64,000 bases of DNA from Lysobacter sp. FW306-1B-D06B (GCF_038446665.1 NZ_CP151802.1:682001-746000); one strand, 5' to 3'; positions 44,826-54,100 are shown, counted from the stretch's first letter. Notes: a model not told the origin generated them from the letters alone. Numbers and translations are program-made.

Positions 44826-46250
44826 ATGGATTTCCTCGACAACCTGCTCCTCAACACCGACAGCTACAAAGCCAGCCATTGGCTGCAGTACCCGCCGGGC
44901 ACGGACGCGACGTTCTTCTACGTCGAGTCGCGCGGCGGCCTGTACGACCGCACGGTGTTCTTCGGATTGCAGACGATCCTCAAGCAGTACCTGTCGCGGC
45001 GCGTCACGCACGAAGACATCGACCAGGCGCGCGAGCTCTTCGCCGCGCACGGCGAGCCGTTCAACGAGGCCGGCTGGCGCGACATCGTGCAGCGACACGA
45101 CGGCCGCCTGCCGCTGCGCATCCGCGCCGTTCCCGAAGGCACGGTGGTGCCCACGCACCAGGCGCTGGTAACGATCGAATCCACCGATCCGCACGCGTGC
45201 TGGGTGCCCTCCTACGTCGAAACGCTGCTGCTGCGGCTGTGGTACCCGGTGACGGTGGCGACGACGAGCTGGCATGCGAAGCAGACGATCCGCCAGTTCC
45301 TGGAACGCACCAGCGACGATCCCGAAGGCCAGTTGCCGTACAAGCTGCACGACTTCGGCGCGCGCGGCGTGTCGAGCACGGAATCGGCGGCGATCGGCGG
45401 GCTCTCGCACCTGGTGAACTTCAGGGGCACCGACACGGTGTCCGGTCTGCTCGCGGCGCGTGTCTACTACCACGAACCGATGGCAGCCCATTCCATCCCC
45501 GCCGCCGAGCACAGCACGATCACCGCCTGGGGCCGCGAACGCGAGGTCGATGCCTACCGCAACATGCTGCGTCAGTTCGCGCGTCCGGGGGCGATCGTCG
45601 CGGTGGTCTCGGACAGTTACGACATCTACCGCGCCGTGTCCGAGCACTGGGGCCGCACGTTGCGCGATGAAGTCATCGCCTCCGGCGCGACGGTGGTGAT
45701 CCGGCCCGATTCCGGCGATCCGGTCGAGGTGGTGCACCAGTGCCTGCTGCGGCTGGACGAGGCCTTCGGCCACGACGTGAATGCAAATGGCTACCGCGTG
45801 CTGCGGCACGTGCGCGTGATCCAGGGCGACGGCATCAACCCGACCAGCATCCGCGCCATCCTCGAACGCGCCACGCGCGCCGGCTACGCCACCGACAACC
45901 TCGCCTTCGGCATGGGCGGCGCGCTGCTGCAGCGGCTGGATCGCGACACGCAGAAGTTCGCGCTGAAGTGCTCCGCCGCACGCGTGGACGGCCGGTGGAT
46001 CGACGTCTACAAGGACCCTGTCACCGACAAGGGCAAGGCGAGCAAGCGCGGGCGCATGACGCTGGTGCGGCATGCCGGATCCGGTGAGTACCGCACGATC
46101 GCGCTGCCGGGCGAAGCCGTTTCGCTGGACGCCGCGCACGCGCCACCGGGTTGCGAGGACGCGCTGGTCACCGTGTGGGAAGACGGCGAACTTCTGAGCG
46201 ACTGGACGCTGGCCCAGGTACGCGAGCGCGCCGACGCCGAACGGCTTTAA
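44826..46250 (+). CDS. nadV: Nicotinamide phosphoribosyltransferase (NAMPT/NadV type)
   Basis: 474-residue type II phosphoribosyltransferase that converts nicotinamide and PRPP to NMN for NAD salvage. N-terminal NTDSYKASHWLQYPPG is the NAMPT signature. The phospho-His is H229 in IPAAEHSTITAWG. The C-terminal half has IQGDGINPTSIRAILER and LAFGMGGALLQRLDRDTQK, all diagnostic. PurNapRTases of the nicotinate type differ at these points. No NUDIX partner gene, found beside nadV in some bacteria, is adjacent. Confidence 0.95.
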   Translation: MDFLDNLLLNTDSYKASHWLQYPPGTDATFFYVESRGGLYDRTVFFGLQTILKQYLSRRVTHEDIDQARELFAAHGEPFNEAGWRDIVQRHDGRLPLRIRAVPEGTVVPTHQALVTIESTDPHACWVPSYVETLLLRLWYPVTVATTSWHAKQTIRQFLERTSDDPEGQLPYKLHDFGARGVSSTESAAIGGLSHLVNFRGTDTVSGLLAARVYYHEPMAAHSIPAAEHSTITAWGREREVDAYRNMLRQFARPGAIVAVVSDSYDIYRAVSEHWGRTLRDEVIASGATVVIRPDSGDPVEVVHQCLLRLDEAFGHDVNANGYRVLRHVRVIQGDGINPTSIRAILERATRAGYATDNLAFGMGGALLQRLDRDTQKFALKCSAARVDGRWIDVYKDPVTDKGKASKRGRMTLVRHAGSGEYRTIALPGEAVSLDAAHAPPGCEDALVTVWEDGELLSDWTLAQVRERADAERL

Positions 46251-46260
46251 GCCCCATCGT

Positions 46261-46345
46261 CGGCATCCCCGCGAAAGCGGGGATCCAGCGACTTCAGACG
46301 TTTGAAAGCGCAAGGCGCTGGATTCCCGCTTTCGCGGGAATGACG
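46261..46345. repeat. Facing repeat pair (CCCCGCGAAAGCGGGG and CCCGCTTTCGCGGG)
   Basis: Two units of the TCATTCCCGCGAAxGCGGGAATCCA-type family in opposite orientation. GGCATCCCCGCGAAAGCGGGGATCC is at 46262-46286 and GGATTCCCGCTTTCGCGGGAATGACG at 46320-46345. They can pair as one larger hairpin. Located between nadV and a convergent EamA transporter gene. Confidence 0.85.
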
Positions 46346-46367
46346 AAGAGCGTTGCCCCAAGCGCAA

Positions 46368-47345
46368 TTAGCGCGAAGCCTGCGGACTCGACCGCGCCTC
46401 CTCATCCACCGGCACCGGCACCGAGTTCGCCCCGCGCCGCGTCAGCAGCAGCACGCCGCCCACCACGACCGCCGTGCCGACCAACTGCACGGCCGTGATC
46501 GGCTCGCCCAGCAACCACGCGCCCAGGAACACCAGCGACACCGGCCCCAGCACCGACAGCTGCGCCGTCGTGCCCGCACCGAGCCGCGCCACCGCGCCCA
46601 TCGTGAAGGTCACCGGCAGGAAGGTGCAGAAGAACGCGTTGATCGCGGCCAGTCCGTACACCGTGGGCGTCAGTTCCAGCAGGTGCGAGGGATCGCGTGC
46701 GATGACGTAGTGGATGAGCGTCGCCGCGGTCGACACGCACATCGCATACGCCACCAGGCGCAGCGAGCCGATGCGCGCGATGAGCTGGCCCGACATCGAC
46801 AGGTACAGCGCGTAGCTCAGCGCCGCCAGCAGCACCAGGCCGCTGCCGAGCAGGATGTGCTCGCCTTCCACACGCAGGTTCTCGACGAACACCAGCGCCA
46901 CGCCCGCGTAGCTCACCGCCAGCGCGATCCATTCGCGCCGCGCGACCTTTCGCTTGAACGCGAACACGCCGATCAGCAGCACGAAGGTGGGGTTGAGGAA
47001 CAGGATCAGCCGCTCCAGCGAGACCGGCACGTACTCCAGGCCCCAGAAGTCGAACAGGCTCGACAGGTAATAGCCGAGCACGCCCAGGATGAGGATCAGG
47101 CCGAAATCCCGGCGCGTCATGCGCGCGTGACCGGGCCGACGCGTCTCGCGGATGCCCAGCGCTACGAACAGCGGCAGCGAGAACAACATCCGCAGCGCCA
47201 GCACGTCGAGGGCGTCGATGCCGTGCCGGTACTGGAACTTCGCCAGGACCGCCTTGGCGGAAAACAGGATCGCGCCGGTGGCGGCCATCGCCAGGCCGAC
47301 GCGGCGCGCCGCGTGCGGGTGCGCGGTGGAGACGGTCGTGCTCAT
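46368..47345 (-). CDS. EamA/DMT family transporter
   Basis: 325-residue membrane protein with about ten hydrophobic segments. First half GLAMAATGAILFSAKAVLAK and YLSSLFDFWGLEYVPVSLER; second half ALSYALYLSMSGQLIARIGS and SLVFLGAWLLGEPITAVQL, where GEP is a common EamA motif. It is last in a pair with the aldo/keto reductase gene; the two overlap by four bases (ATGA), indicating translational coupling. Substrate unknown. Confidence 0.88.
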   Translation of the reverse strand: MSTTVSTAHPHAARRVGLAMAATGAILFSAKAVLAKFQYRHGIDALDVLALRMLFSLPLFVALGIRETRRPGHARMTRRDFGLILILGVLGYYLSSLFDFWGLEYVPVSLERLILFLNPTFVLLIGVFAFKRKVARREWIALAVSYAGVALVFVENLRVEGEHILLGSGLVLLAALSYALYLSMSGQLIARIGSLRLVAYAMCVSTAATLIHYVIARDPSHLLELTPTVYGLAAINAFFCTFLPVTFTMGAVARLGAGTTAQLSVLGPVSLVFLGAWLLGEPITAVQLVGTAVVVGGVLLLTRRGANSVPVPVDEEARSSPQASR

Positions 47346-48295
47346 TCCGCGCTGGCCTCGTCCAGTTGCGCCAGCTGCGCGGCGCCCAGCGACAACCGCG
47401 CCGCGGCGAGCAACTCGTGCAGCTGCGCCACGCTGGTCGCGCTGGCGATCGGCGCCGCCACCGTCGGCTGCGCCATCAGCCACGCCAGGGCGACCTGCGC
47501 CGGCGTGGCGCCCAGGTCGGAGGCGACATCGTCCAGCGCCTGCAGGATGCGCAGTCCGCGCGGGTTGAGGTACTTGCCGATCGCGCCGGCACGGGCCGCG
47601 CTCTTGCCCAGGTCGGCCTCGCTGCGGTACTTGCCGGTGAGGAAACCGCTGGCCAGGCCGTAGTACGGGATCACCGCGACATCGCGCTCGCGCGCCAGCG
47701 GTTGCAGCGCGGCCTCGAAGCCGGCGCGGGCGTAGAGGTTGTACTCCGGCTGCAGGGTCTCAAAGCGCGGCAGGCCGTGGCGCTCCGCCACGTCCAGGGC
47801 CTCGCCCAGACGCGCGGCGGAGTAGTTGGACGCGCCGATCGCCCGCACCTTGCCCTGCTCGATCAAGCGGGCGAACGCTCCCAACGTGTCGGCCAGGGGC
47901 GTGGACGCGTCGTCCTCGTGGGCCTGGTAGAGGTCGATCACGTCGGTTTGCAGGCGCCGCAACGAACCCTCCACGGCCGCCTGGATCGTGTCCGGGGCGA
48001 GCCCGCGGTGGCGCTCCCACTTGCCCAGCTTGGTCGCCACGATCACCTTCGCGCGCTTGCCGCTGCGGGCGAACCAGCGGCCCAGCAGCGTTTCCGACTC
48101 CCCGCCCTGGTGGCCGGGCACCCAGTACGAGTACGAATCGGCGGTGTCCACGAGGTCGAAACCGCTGTCGACGAAGGCGTCGAGCAGGGCGAAGGTGGTC
48201 GCCTCGTCGGCGCTCCAGCCGAACACGTTGCCGCCCAGGGCGAACGGAGCGACACGCAGGGAGGATCGGCCAAGGGGGCGAGGATCGGGGCGCAT
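47342..48295 (-). CDS. Aldo/keto reductase
   Basis: 317-residue NADPH-dependent aldo/keto reductase-type protein. Tetrad residues can be seen: Asp in FDLVDTADSYS with the nearby Tyr, Lys in VIVATKLGKW, and His in DLYQAHEDD. C-terminal FETLQPEYNLYARAGFEAAL and IPYYGLASGFLTGKY are typical of the YajO/YghZ-like group. The stop overlaps the ATG of the EamA gene. Substrate unknown. Start ATG 48295. Confidence 0.9.
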   Translation of the reverse strand: MRPDPRPLGRSSLRVAPFALGGNVFGWSADEATTFALLDAFVDSGFDLVDTADSYSYWVPGHQGGESETLLGRWFARSGKRAKVIVATKLGKWERHRGLAPDTIQAAVEGSLRRLQTDVIDLYQAHEDDASTPLADTLGAFARLIEQGKVRAIGASNYSAARLGEALDVAERHGLPRFETLQPEYNLYARAGFEAALQPLARERDVAVIPYYGLASGFLTGKYRSEADLGKSAARAGAIGKYLNPRGLRILQALDDVASDLGATPAQVALAWLMAQPTVAAPIASATSVAQLHELLAAARLSLGAAQLAQLDEASAE

Positions 48296-48523
48296 GGGGG
48301 TCGGCACGCGAGTAGGGGGACACATGATGCGATGCGTTCTATGCGACGGGGCGGATGCGTTTGCAACGCCGTGTTGCCGATCCGGCCCATGGAGGGTCCG
48401 GGCGCGCTCAACCGCTCTTCCGGGGACGCCATGCACGCAATCGGCCGCCTTTCTGCTACCGTCTGCCTCAATGAAACCGCGGCGCGAAGGGGGTCTGCGC
48501 TGCCCCGGGGACAGGGACGCAGC

Positions 48524-49633
48524 ATGGTCATAGCCGCAGGCAATTCGGGCCGGATCCTGGTCGTCGACGACCAGAATGTAAACCTGCGCGTGGTCGGCAC
48601 GCTGCTGGCGCGTCAGGGTTACGAAGTCATTTCCGCCAGTTCCGGCGAAGAAGCCCTGCAGCGCTACATCGAAAGCCCGCCGGACCTGATCCTGCTCGAC
48701 ATGATGATGCCGGGCATGGACGGCTTCGATGTCATCGCCGCGCTGCACGAGTTGGGACCGCTGCAGGTGCCGGTGGTCTTCGTCACCGCCGCGCACGACC
48801 GCGACTTGCTGCTGCGCGCCTTCGACGCGGGCGTGGTCGATTACGTCACCAAGCCGTTCCTGCCGGAAGAACTGCTGGCGCGCGTGAACGCGCACGTCGG
48901 CCTCAAGCTCACGCGCGACCGCCTGGAACGCGTGGCGCGCGAGCGCGAAGAGCTGGTCAACCTGGTCGCGCACGATCTGAAGAACCCGCTGAGCAGCGTG
49001 GTCTTCGCCGCCGAACTGCTGCGCAGCGGCCTGTGCAAGTCCGAGCGCATTCCGCGCTACCTGCAGATGATCCACGAGAGCGCGGACGACGCACTGGGCT
49101 ACATCCACCATTACCTGGAAAGCCAGTCCGATCCGCGTCCGGACGAAGCCGCCAGCGGTGGGCGCGCGGACCTGGGCGAAACGCTGGAATGGCTGCACAA
49201 GCGCTACGAGATGCAGCTGGAAGCGCGCGGCATCCGCGTCGAACTGCGCCCGCCGGCGGGGCTGGCGCAGGTGAACATCCACCCGCGCGTGCTGCGCCAG
49301 GTGGCGGAAAACCTGGTCACCAACGCGATGAAGTACGCGCCGGATTCGGAATTGCTGCTCACCGCGCGCACGGGCGCGCCGGGCTACTGGCAGCTGATCG
49401 TGGCCGACCGCGGCCCGGGCATTCCGCCCGAGCGTCAGAAGGAGCTGTTCATGCCCTTCGTGCGCCTGCACGACGACCCGCAATACAACGGGCTGTCGAA
49501 CGGGCTCGGGCTGTCGCTGGCCAAGCGCATCATCGCGCGTGCCGGCGGCCAGCTCTGGTACGAACCGCGCCGCAACGGCGGTGCCCGCTTCATCATCGAG
49601 CTGCCGGAAGTGCCGTCGCCGACGATGGTGTGA
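48524..49633 (+). CDS. Receiver-histidine kinase protein (REC-HisKA-HATPase)
   Basis: 369-residue two-component protein with the receiver domain first. REC (about residues 11-125) has the phospho-acceptor Asp in LILLDMMMPGMDG and Lys in VDYVTKPFLP. The kinase follows: H-box LVNLVAHDLKNPLSS (about residue 145), N-box ENLVTNAMKYAPD, G1 IVADRGPGIPPE and G2 NGLGLSLAKRI. No sensory input or transmembrane domain is present. It must be controlled by phosphorylation of its own receiver by an unlinked kinase, or by partner proteins. Confidence 0.93.
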   Translation: MVIAAGNSGRILVVDDQNVNLRVVGTLLARQGYEVISASSGEEALQRYIESPPDLILLDMMMPGMDGFDVIAALHELGPLQVPVVFVTAAHDRDLLLRAFDAGVVDYVTKPFLPEELLARVNAHVGLKLTRDRLERVAREREELVNLVAHDLKNPLSSVVFAAELLRSGLCKSERIPRYLQMIHESADDALGYIHHYLESQSDPRPDEAASGGRADLGETLEWLHKRYEMQLEARGIRVELRPPAGLAQVNIHPRVLRQVAENLVTNAMKYAPDSELLLTARTGAPGYWQLIVADRGPGIPPERQKELFMPFVRLHDDPQYNGLSNGLGLSLAKRIIARAGGQLWYEPRRNGGARFIIELPEVPSPTMV

Positions 49634-49673
49634 TCGCGGCCAACAGGCTGCCTCGCTTTAGTGCATGAAGCTG

Positions 49674-49774
49674 TCGTTCCCGCGAAGGCGGGAACCCGAC
49701 TGTGCGTCAGTCACGGCCTCCGGCGAGCGGGGTTGCGTCGGAACGCGGGATCCCCGCCTTCGCGGGGATGACAG
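49674..49774. repeat. Facing repeat pair after the REC-kinase gene
   Basis: TCGTTCCCGCGAAGGCGGGAACC at 49674-49697 faces GGATCCCCGCCTTCGCGGGGATGACA at 49748-49773. This is the same family as at 46261 and 62526. Confidence 0.85.
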
Positions 49775-49813
49775 CTTTGGGTCCATTCGCCTGGCGTCAT
49801 GGTTCCGCGCGAT

Positions 49814-50224
49814 TCAATGCTCGACGTGCGACTCCCGCGTCGTCGCGTTGCGATGACGCGCCGCCGGCGCGCGACGGCCGCTGCCACGACGCGCTTCGAC
49901 CCGGCGCGAACTGCCTTCGATCGCCTCCTGGCCATTCAGCTCTTCCTCGGCCCGGCGCGCACGACGCTTGGCGGCGTACCAGAGCAGCCCCGCGCCCGCG
50001 ACGGCTGCCGCGACCAGCACCGGATTGCGCCGCACGAAGCCGCCCGCGACGCGCGCGCCCGTCTTGAGTGCGCCCAGCTTGGCGCCGGTTTCCAGCCATT
50101 GGCCGGCGTGCTGCGTTACCGAGGGAACCGTGTGGCGCAGGTTCTTGCCAACGTGGCGAAGGTTCTCGCCGACCAGCGAGGCCAGGTCGAGCGCGCGTTC
50201 GGGGAGCGAAGTCAGCTTCGTCAT
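49814..50224 (-). CDS. Hypothetical protein with one membrane segment
   Basis: 136-residue protein starting at ATG 50224; an in-frame ATG at 50233 would add three residues. The N-terminal part is amphipathic (LTSLPERALDLASLVGENLR, KNLRHTVPSVTQHAGQWL). A short Arg-flanked helix near the middle (NPVLVAAAVAGAGLLWYAAK) follows, then a strongly basic tail (RRARRAEEE to TTRESHVEH). I recognise no family. Orientation is away from the dioxygenase gene. Confidence 0.65.
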   Translation of the reverse strand: MTKLTSLPERALDLASLVGENLRHVGKNLRHTVPSVTQHAGQWLETGAKLGALKTGARVAGGFVRRNPVLVAAAVAGAGLLWYAAKRRARRAEEELNGQEAIEGSSRRVEARRGSGRRAPAARHRNATTRESHVEH

Positions 50225-50359
50225 GGTGCCCATTCCATTTCGCGAAAAGCGGAGTGCAGTGTCGGCAAGCCATCGTTGAAGCGGTGTGAGCGCGGGGCCC
50301 GGTTGCCGGCCCCCGGCTGAATGCCGATCATGGCCGCACCCACACCGCGCGGCGCCGCC

Positions 50360-51025
50360 ATGATCCGAGTCCTGCCCAACGTGCTCTCCGCCGCGGAATT
50401 GCAGACGGTGCGCGAGCTGCTGCCGCAGATCCGCTTCGGCGACGGGCGCATGACCAACCCCGACTCCACGATCAAGCAGAACCTGCAGGCGCCGCAGGAC
50501 GATCCGGTCAACCAGCGCATCGCGCTGATGGCCCGCGACGCGCTCATGCGCGTGCCGGAGCTGCGCGTGTTCGCGCAGCCGCGCACGATGGCGCGCACCA
50601 CCTGTGTGCGCTACGAGCCGGGCATGAACTACGGCTGGCACGTGGATGAAGCGCTGTTCCCATCCACGCCGCCGATCCGCAGCGACCTGTCGTGCACGGT
50701 GTTTCTCAACGATCCCTCCGAGTACGACGGCGGCGAGCTGACAATCCAGCTCGGCGCACAGGAGCTGTCGTACCGCCTGGATGCGGGCAGCGCGATCCTG
50801 TATCCCTCCACGACGATCCACCGCGTCACGCCGGTCACGCGCGGCGTGCGCATCGCGGCGATCACCTGGCTGCAAAGCTGGGTCGCCGACGCCGGCCGGC
50901 GCGAACTGCTGGTGCAGCTGGAGGAAGCGCGCGCCATCGCCTCAGGCGGCGGCGACCCGAAGCGCCTGCAGGTGCTGCTGGAATCGCTGCGGACGAACCT
51001 GTTCCGGATGTGGGCCGACACCTGA
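50360..51025 (+). CDS. PiuC-like Fe(II)/2-oxoglutarate dioxygenase (PKHD type)
   Basis: 221-residue enzyme of the PKHD-type hydroxylase (YbiX/PiuC) family. Iron ligands H94 and D96 in YGWHVDEALF and H154 in TTIHRVTPVTRG, with the 2-oxoglutarate Arg at about 164. N-terminal IRVLPNVLSAAELQTVREL is typical. Relatives are iron-regulated and linked to siderophore uptake (piuC), and a TonB receptor operon lies 9 kb away, though not adjacent. ATG 50360 is preferred; ATG 50330 or 50321 would add 10-13 residues. Confidence 0.9.
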   Translation: MIRVLPNVLSAAELQTVRELLPQIRFGDGRMTNPDSTIKQNLQAPQDDPVNQRIALMARDALMRVPELRVFAQPRTMARTTCVRYEPGMNYGWHVDEALFPSTPPIRSDLSCTVFLNDPSEYDGGELTIQLGAQELSYRLDAGSAILYPSTTIHRVTPVTRGVRIAAITWLQSWVADAGRRELLVQLEEARAIASGGGDPKRLQVLLESLRTNLFRMWADT

Positions 51026-51134
51026 GGCGTGACGCGCGTCTTGTCCTGGCCTGCACAGGCGCGGGGATACTGTCGGCGGATCCCACCGGAATTCGCCGCC
51101 TATGCGCGCTGCCGCGTACCACTGCTCTGCCCAC

Positions 51135-52022
51135 ATGGACGAGGCGGACCTGGAGGCCACGCGGCCCGACTGTCCGATCTGCGGCTCGCGCAATCGCCGC
51201 AGCGTGCTGCCGTTGCAGGAAAGTCCCGACGTCGCCTTGATGCACTGCCTCGACTGCGAGGCGACATCGGCCTCCAGGATGCCGCGCCCCGACGTGCTGG
51301 ACCGCTACTACGCCGGCTACTACGACAACGGCGAGGAAGGCGTCACCTTCGATCGGCCCACCCGCTTCGCGCGTCACGTGTACCGCCATGGCGGGCCGCA
51401 CCTGGGTGCCCTGGAGGGACGTGCGCTGCGGATGGTGGACTTCGGTGGCGGTGACGGCACTCACTCGGCGCTGATCGCGCGCGAGCTCCTCGCGCACGGC
51501 GCGAGCAGCGTACGCATCGAACTGGTGGACCACTCACCGTCCACGGCGGATCCCGGCGATGCCCGCATCCAGTTCGAGCGCGTGGCGGACGTCGAACGCA
51601 TTGCGCCGGGCATGGCCGACATCGTGCTGGCAAGCGCCGTCCTGGAACACATCCCCGAACCCCGACCGGTACTGCTGCACCTGCTTTCGGCGATGAAGCC
51701 CGGCGGCATCTTCTACGCGCGCACGCCGCACGTGGTGCCGCTGATGAAGCTGGCCCGCACGCTCGGCACCTCGCTTGATTTCACTTACCCCGGGCACGTG
51801 CACGACATGGGTGCGCGATTCTGGGACGGCGCGCTGGACCGGTTGGGCATGGCGCACGACTACCGCATCCTGCGTTCGGCGCCGTCGATCGTCGAAACCA
51901 CGATCGACCGGCACTTCGCGCGCACCGTGCTGGCGTATGCATTGAAGTGGCCCGGGCGCCTGTTTCCGCACCATTACGGACTGGTGGGCGGCTGGGAAGT
52001 GTTCCTGCGACGCGAACACTGA
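51135..52022 (+). CDS. Zinc-ribbon class I SAM methyltransferase
   Basis: 295-residue protein. N-terminal zinc ribbon with CPIC and CLDC pairs (Cys 13/16 and 38/41), as in some sugar or tRNA methyltransferase-like proteins. The SAM-binding core follows: MVDFGGGDGTHSALIAREL (motif I, about residue 100), IELVDHS and IVLASAVLEHIPEPRPV. C-terminal GGIFYARTPHVVPL is typical of small-molecule methyltransferases. Substrate unknown. ATG 51135 starts the zinc ribbon; ATG 51102 would add residues without support. Its 3' end overlaps the convergent gene by 49 bp. Confidence 0.85.
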   Translation: MDEADLEATRPDCPICGSRNRRSVLPLQESPDVALMHCLDCEATSASRMPRPDVLDRYYAGYYDNGEEGVTFDRPTRFARHVYRHGGPHLGALEGRALRMVDFGGGDGTHSALIARELLAHGASSVRIELVDHSPSTADPGDARIQFERVADVERIAPGMADIVLASAVLEHIPEPRPVLLHLLSAMKPGGIFYARTPHVVPLMKLARTLGTSLDFTYPGHVHDMGARFWDGALDRLGMAHDYRILRSAPSIVETTIDRHFARTVLAYALKWPGRLFPHHYGLVGGWEVFLRREH

Positions 52023-53062
52023 TCCGCACCGTCGTCCTCTTCGCGCCAGGCGAAGTGCTCCGGCGACAACGCGTCGAGGAAATCGCACGCATCGAACGCC
52101 TCGCCGGGCGACCACGCGCCCGCACCAGGCGCGTGTCCGGCGAGCACGCGCTCCAGCGCTTCCACGATCAACGGTGCGGTGACCGCATAGATGTCGCGCC
52201 CCTGCGCCACGCTTCGCCGGACCTGCGCGCCACGGCGCACACGCACGTCCAGCACGAAGCACTGCGCCGAGCGGCCGCGTTCGTCCGCCGCTTCCGGCGG
52301 CGGCGTGGACGGATCACGCAGGTCGCGTAGCGGGGCCAGGTTCATGTAGGCGTGCACGCGCGGACAGCGCACGTGGCGGGCGATGGCGACGATCTCCGAC
52401 AGCGACAGCATCACCGCGTCCTGCGTTCCCAGCGGCGATGGGTAGTCCCATTCGCGAACGGGCGGTGGATCGGGCAGCACCTGCAATTGCCCGCCTTCGA
52501 CGATCCAACGCGGCCAGGTGTTGCGCTCTCCGGTGACGCGCGTGCCGGCGGTGGGATGCCAGCCGTCCAGGCCGACGGCGATGTCGATCGCATCGGCCTC
52601 GTCCCAATCGCCCATCGCGGCGGTCGCCAGCAGGTCCGCGAATGCGCCGTAGAACGCGACCGACGGCATCGCCACCACGCCCGCCGCGCGCGCGCGTTCG
52701 TTGTAGTGCGCGAACACGTCATGCGCGGCGCGCTGCTCCGCGCTGGTGTCGAAGTAGTGCGCGCCGGCACGCAGCGCCGCTTCGATCACCGGCACGGCGG
52801 TGTCCAGGAACGGCCCCGCGGCGTTGATCACGGCCACCGCTCCGGCAAACGCCGCGTCCAGTGCGTCCGCATCGTCCACGGCGGCCACGTGGCAACGCAG
52901 CCCAGGATGCGCGCGCGCCATTTCCGCCAGCCGTACCACGTCGCGGCCGCACAGCACGGGCGTGCGGCCGCGTCGCAGCAGTTCGGCGACGATGAAGCGT
53001 CCGGTGTGGCCGGTCGCGCCATACACGACGACCGGTCCGTTCACATTGCGCGCATCGTTCAT
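51974..53062 (-). CDS. Saccharopine-dehydrogenase-like NAD(P)-binding protein
   Basis: 362-residue protein. N-terminal Rossmann motif VVVYGATGHTGRFIVAELLR at about residues 11-30 matches the saccharopine dehydrogenase/trans-acting enoyl reductase group. VINAAGPFLDTAVPVIEAAL and AGAHYFDTSAEQ follow, also typical. The C-terminal half (PSVAFYGAFADLLATAAMG, then APLRDLRDP) is less conserved. Substrate unknown. It is the third gene of an operon after the zinc mini-protein and the hydrolase, 10 bp after the hydrolase. Confidence 0.85.
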   Translation of the reverse strand: MNDARNVNGPVVVYGATGHTGRFIVAELLRRGRTPVLCGRDVVRLAEMARAHPGLRCHVAAVDDADALDAAFAGAVAVINAAGPFLDTAVPVIEAALRAGAHYFDTSAEQRAAHDVFAHYNERARAAGVVAMPSVAFYGAFADLLATAAMGDWDEADAIDIAVGLDGWHPTAGTRVTGERNTWPRWIVEGGQLQVLPDPPPVREWDYPSPLGTQDAVMLSLSEIVAIARHVRCPRVHAYMNLAPLRDLRDPSTPPPEAADERGRSAQCFVLDVRVRRGAQVRRSVAQGRDIYAVTAPLIVEALERVLAGHAPGAGAWSPGEAFDACDFLDALSPEHFAWREEDDGADQCSRRRNTSQPPTSP

Positions 53063-53072
53063 CGCCGACACC

Positions 53073-53963
53073 TCACGCCGTGGCATCGGCAAGCGGCGCA
53101 CGCGCCTGCACCGCCAGCAGGTGCGCGCGCAGTTCGCGGTTGAACTCTGCCGCGCGCTCTTCCGGGAAAAAGATCCGCGCACCTTCGAAGTCGATGCGGC
53201 GCGTCGTGCCCGGGATCGTGCGTTCCAGCCAGCCCGCCCACTCCAGCGGAAAGTAGACGTCGTCGGTGCCCCACACGATCAGTGTCGGCGCCTGCAACCT
53301 GCGCAGGCCGTCCTCGATGGCCAACGTGTGCCGACAATCGAACGCGTTGACGAAACGCTCCAGCTCGGCCAGTCGCCGTGGCGAACGCACGAACGGTTGA
53401 AGGTAGGTGTCGATCGTCGCATCGGTGACGAGGTCCGCGCGCTCGTAGGCCGGCGCGAGCGCGGCGCGGTACACGTCCTTGTCGTCCACCATCGCGCGCA
53501 GCGTGTCCGCAAGACCACCCGCCGCGACCATCGCCACGAACCCCTGGAACGCTTCCGGCGGCCAGTTGTCGTGCGCATCGCAGTTGGTCAGCGTGAGGCT
53601 GCGCAGCCGTTGCGGGTACAGCGCGGCGAAGATCTGGCAGATGCCGCCGCCGCTGTCGTTGCCGACTAGATCGACGCGATCGATGCCCAGCGCGTCGAGG
53701 AACTGCGCGAGCATGTGCGCGTTCGCGGTGACGGACACGTCCTGGCCGTCGGCGGCCTGCGTGTCGCCGTGCGCGAGCAGGTCGACCGCGATGCAGCGAC
53801 GCACGTCGTTCAGTGCATCGAGCTGGTGCCGCCACAGATGGCCGTTGAGCAGCACGCCGTGGACGAACAATGCCACCGGGCCGCGTCCGTGTTCGATGTA
53901 CGCAATGGTGCCCGACGGAGTCGCCACGCTGCGGCGCGCGGCGGGGAAGGTGGACGCGTTCAT
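53073..53963 (-). CDS. Alpha/beta hydrolase with Asp nucleophile
   Basis: 296-residue alpha/beta hydrolase. The nucleophile elbow is LVGNDSGGG (about residues 99-107), where Asp103 occupies the nucleophile place of G-x-Nu-x-G. This Asp resembles haloalkane dehalogenases and epoxide hydrolases rather than esterases. The oxyanion region is FVHGVLLNGHLW. WGTDDVYFP supplies the acid. The catalytic His is less clear than the other residues. The start codon overlaps the stop of the zinc mini-protein (TGATG). Confidence 0.87.
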   Translation of the reverse strand: MNASTFPAARRSVATPSGTIAYIEHGRGPVALFVHGVLLNGHLWRHQLDALNDVRRCIAVDLLAHGDTQAADGQDVSVTANAHMLAQFLDALGIDRVDLVGNDSGGGICQIFAALYPQRLRSLTLTNCDAHDNWPPEAFQGFVAMVAAGGLADTLRAMVDDKDVYRAALAPAYERADLVTDATIDTYLQPFVRSPRRLAELERFVNAFDCRHTLAIEDGLRRLQAPTLIVWGTDDVYFPLEWAGWLERTIPGTTRRIDFEGARIFFPEERAAEFNRELRAHLLAVQARAPLADATA

Positions 53964-54100
53964 CAGCGGCTCCGCTCGGCTTCGCGCAGCTTCTGCGCGC
54001 ATTCCTCGCAGCACACTTCCACGGCGCGCCCGCCGATGGTCACTTCCACGCGGTTCTCGTCCAGCGGGTAATCGCAGACGGCGCAGGTGTTCTCGCTCAT
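53963..54100 (-). CDS. Zinc-binding mini-protein of the hydrolase operon
   Basis: 45-residue protein (start ATG 54100, stop at 53963-53965). It begins MSENTCAVCDYPLDENRVEV, followed by GGRAVEVCCEECAQKL and a basic end. Two Cys pairs (CAVC and CEEC, plus one more Cys) suggest a single zinc site. The stop overlaps the next ATG (TGATG). Conserved short proteins of this type (MSE..CxVCxxP..E...VEV..CCxxC) occur beside hydrolase genes. Function unknown, possibly a metal-binding helper or regulator. Confidence 0.75.
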   Translation of the reverse strand: MSENTCAVCDYPLDENRVEVTIGGRAVEVCCEECAQKLREAERSR

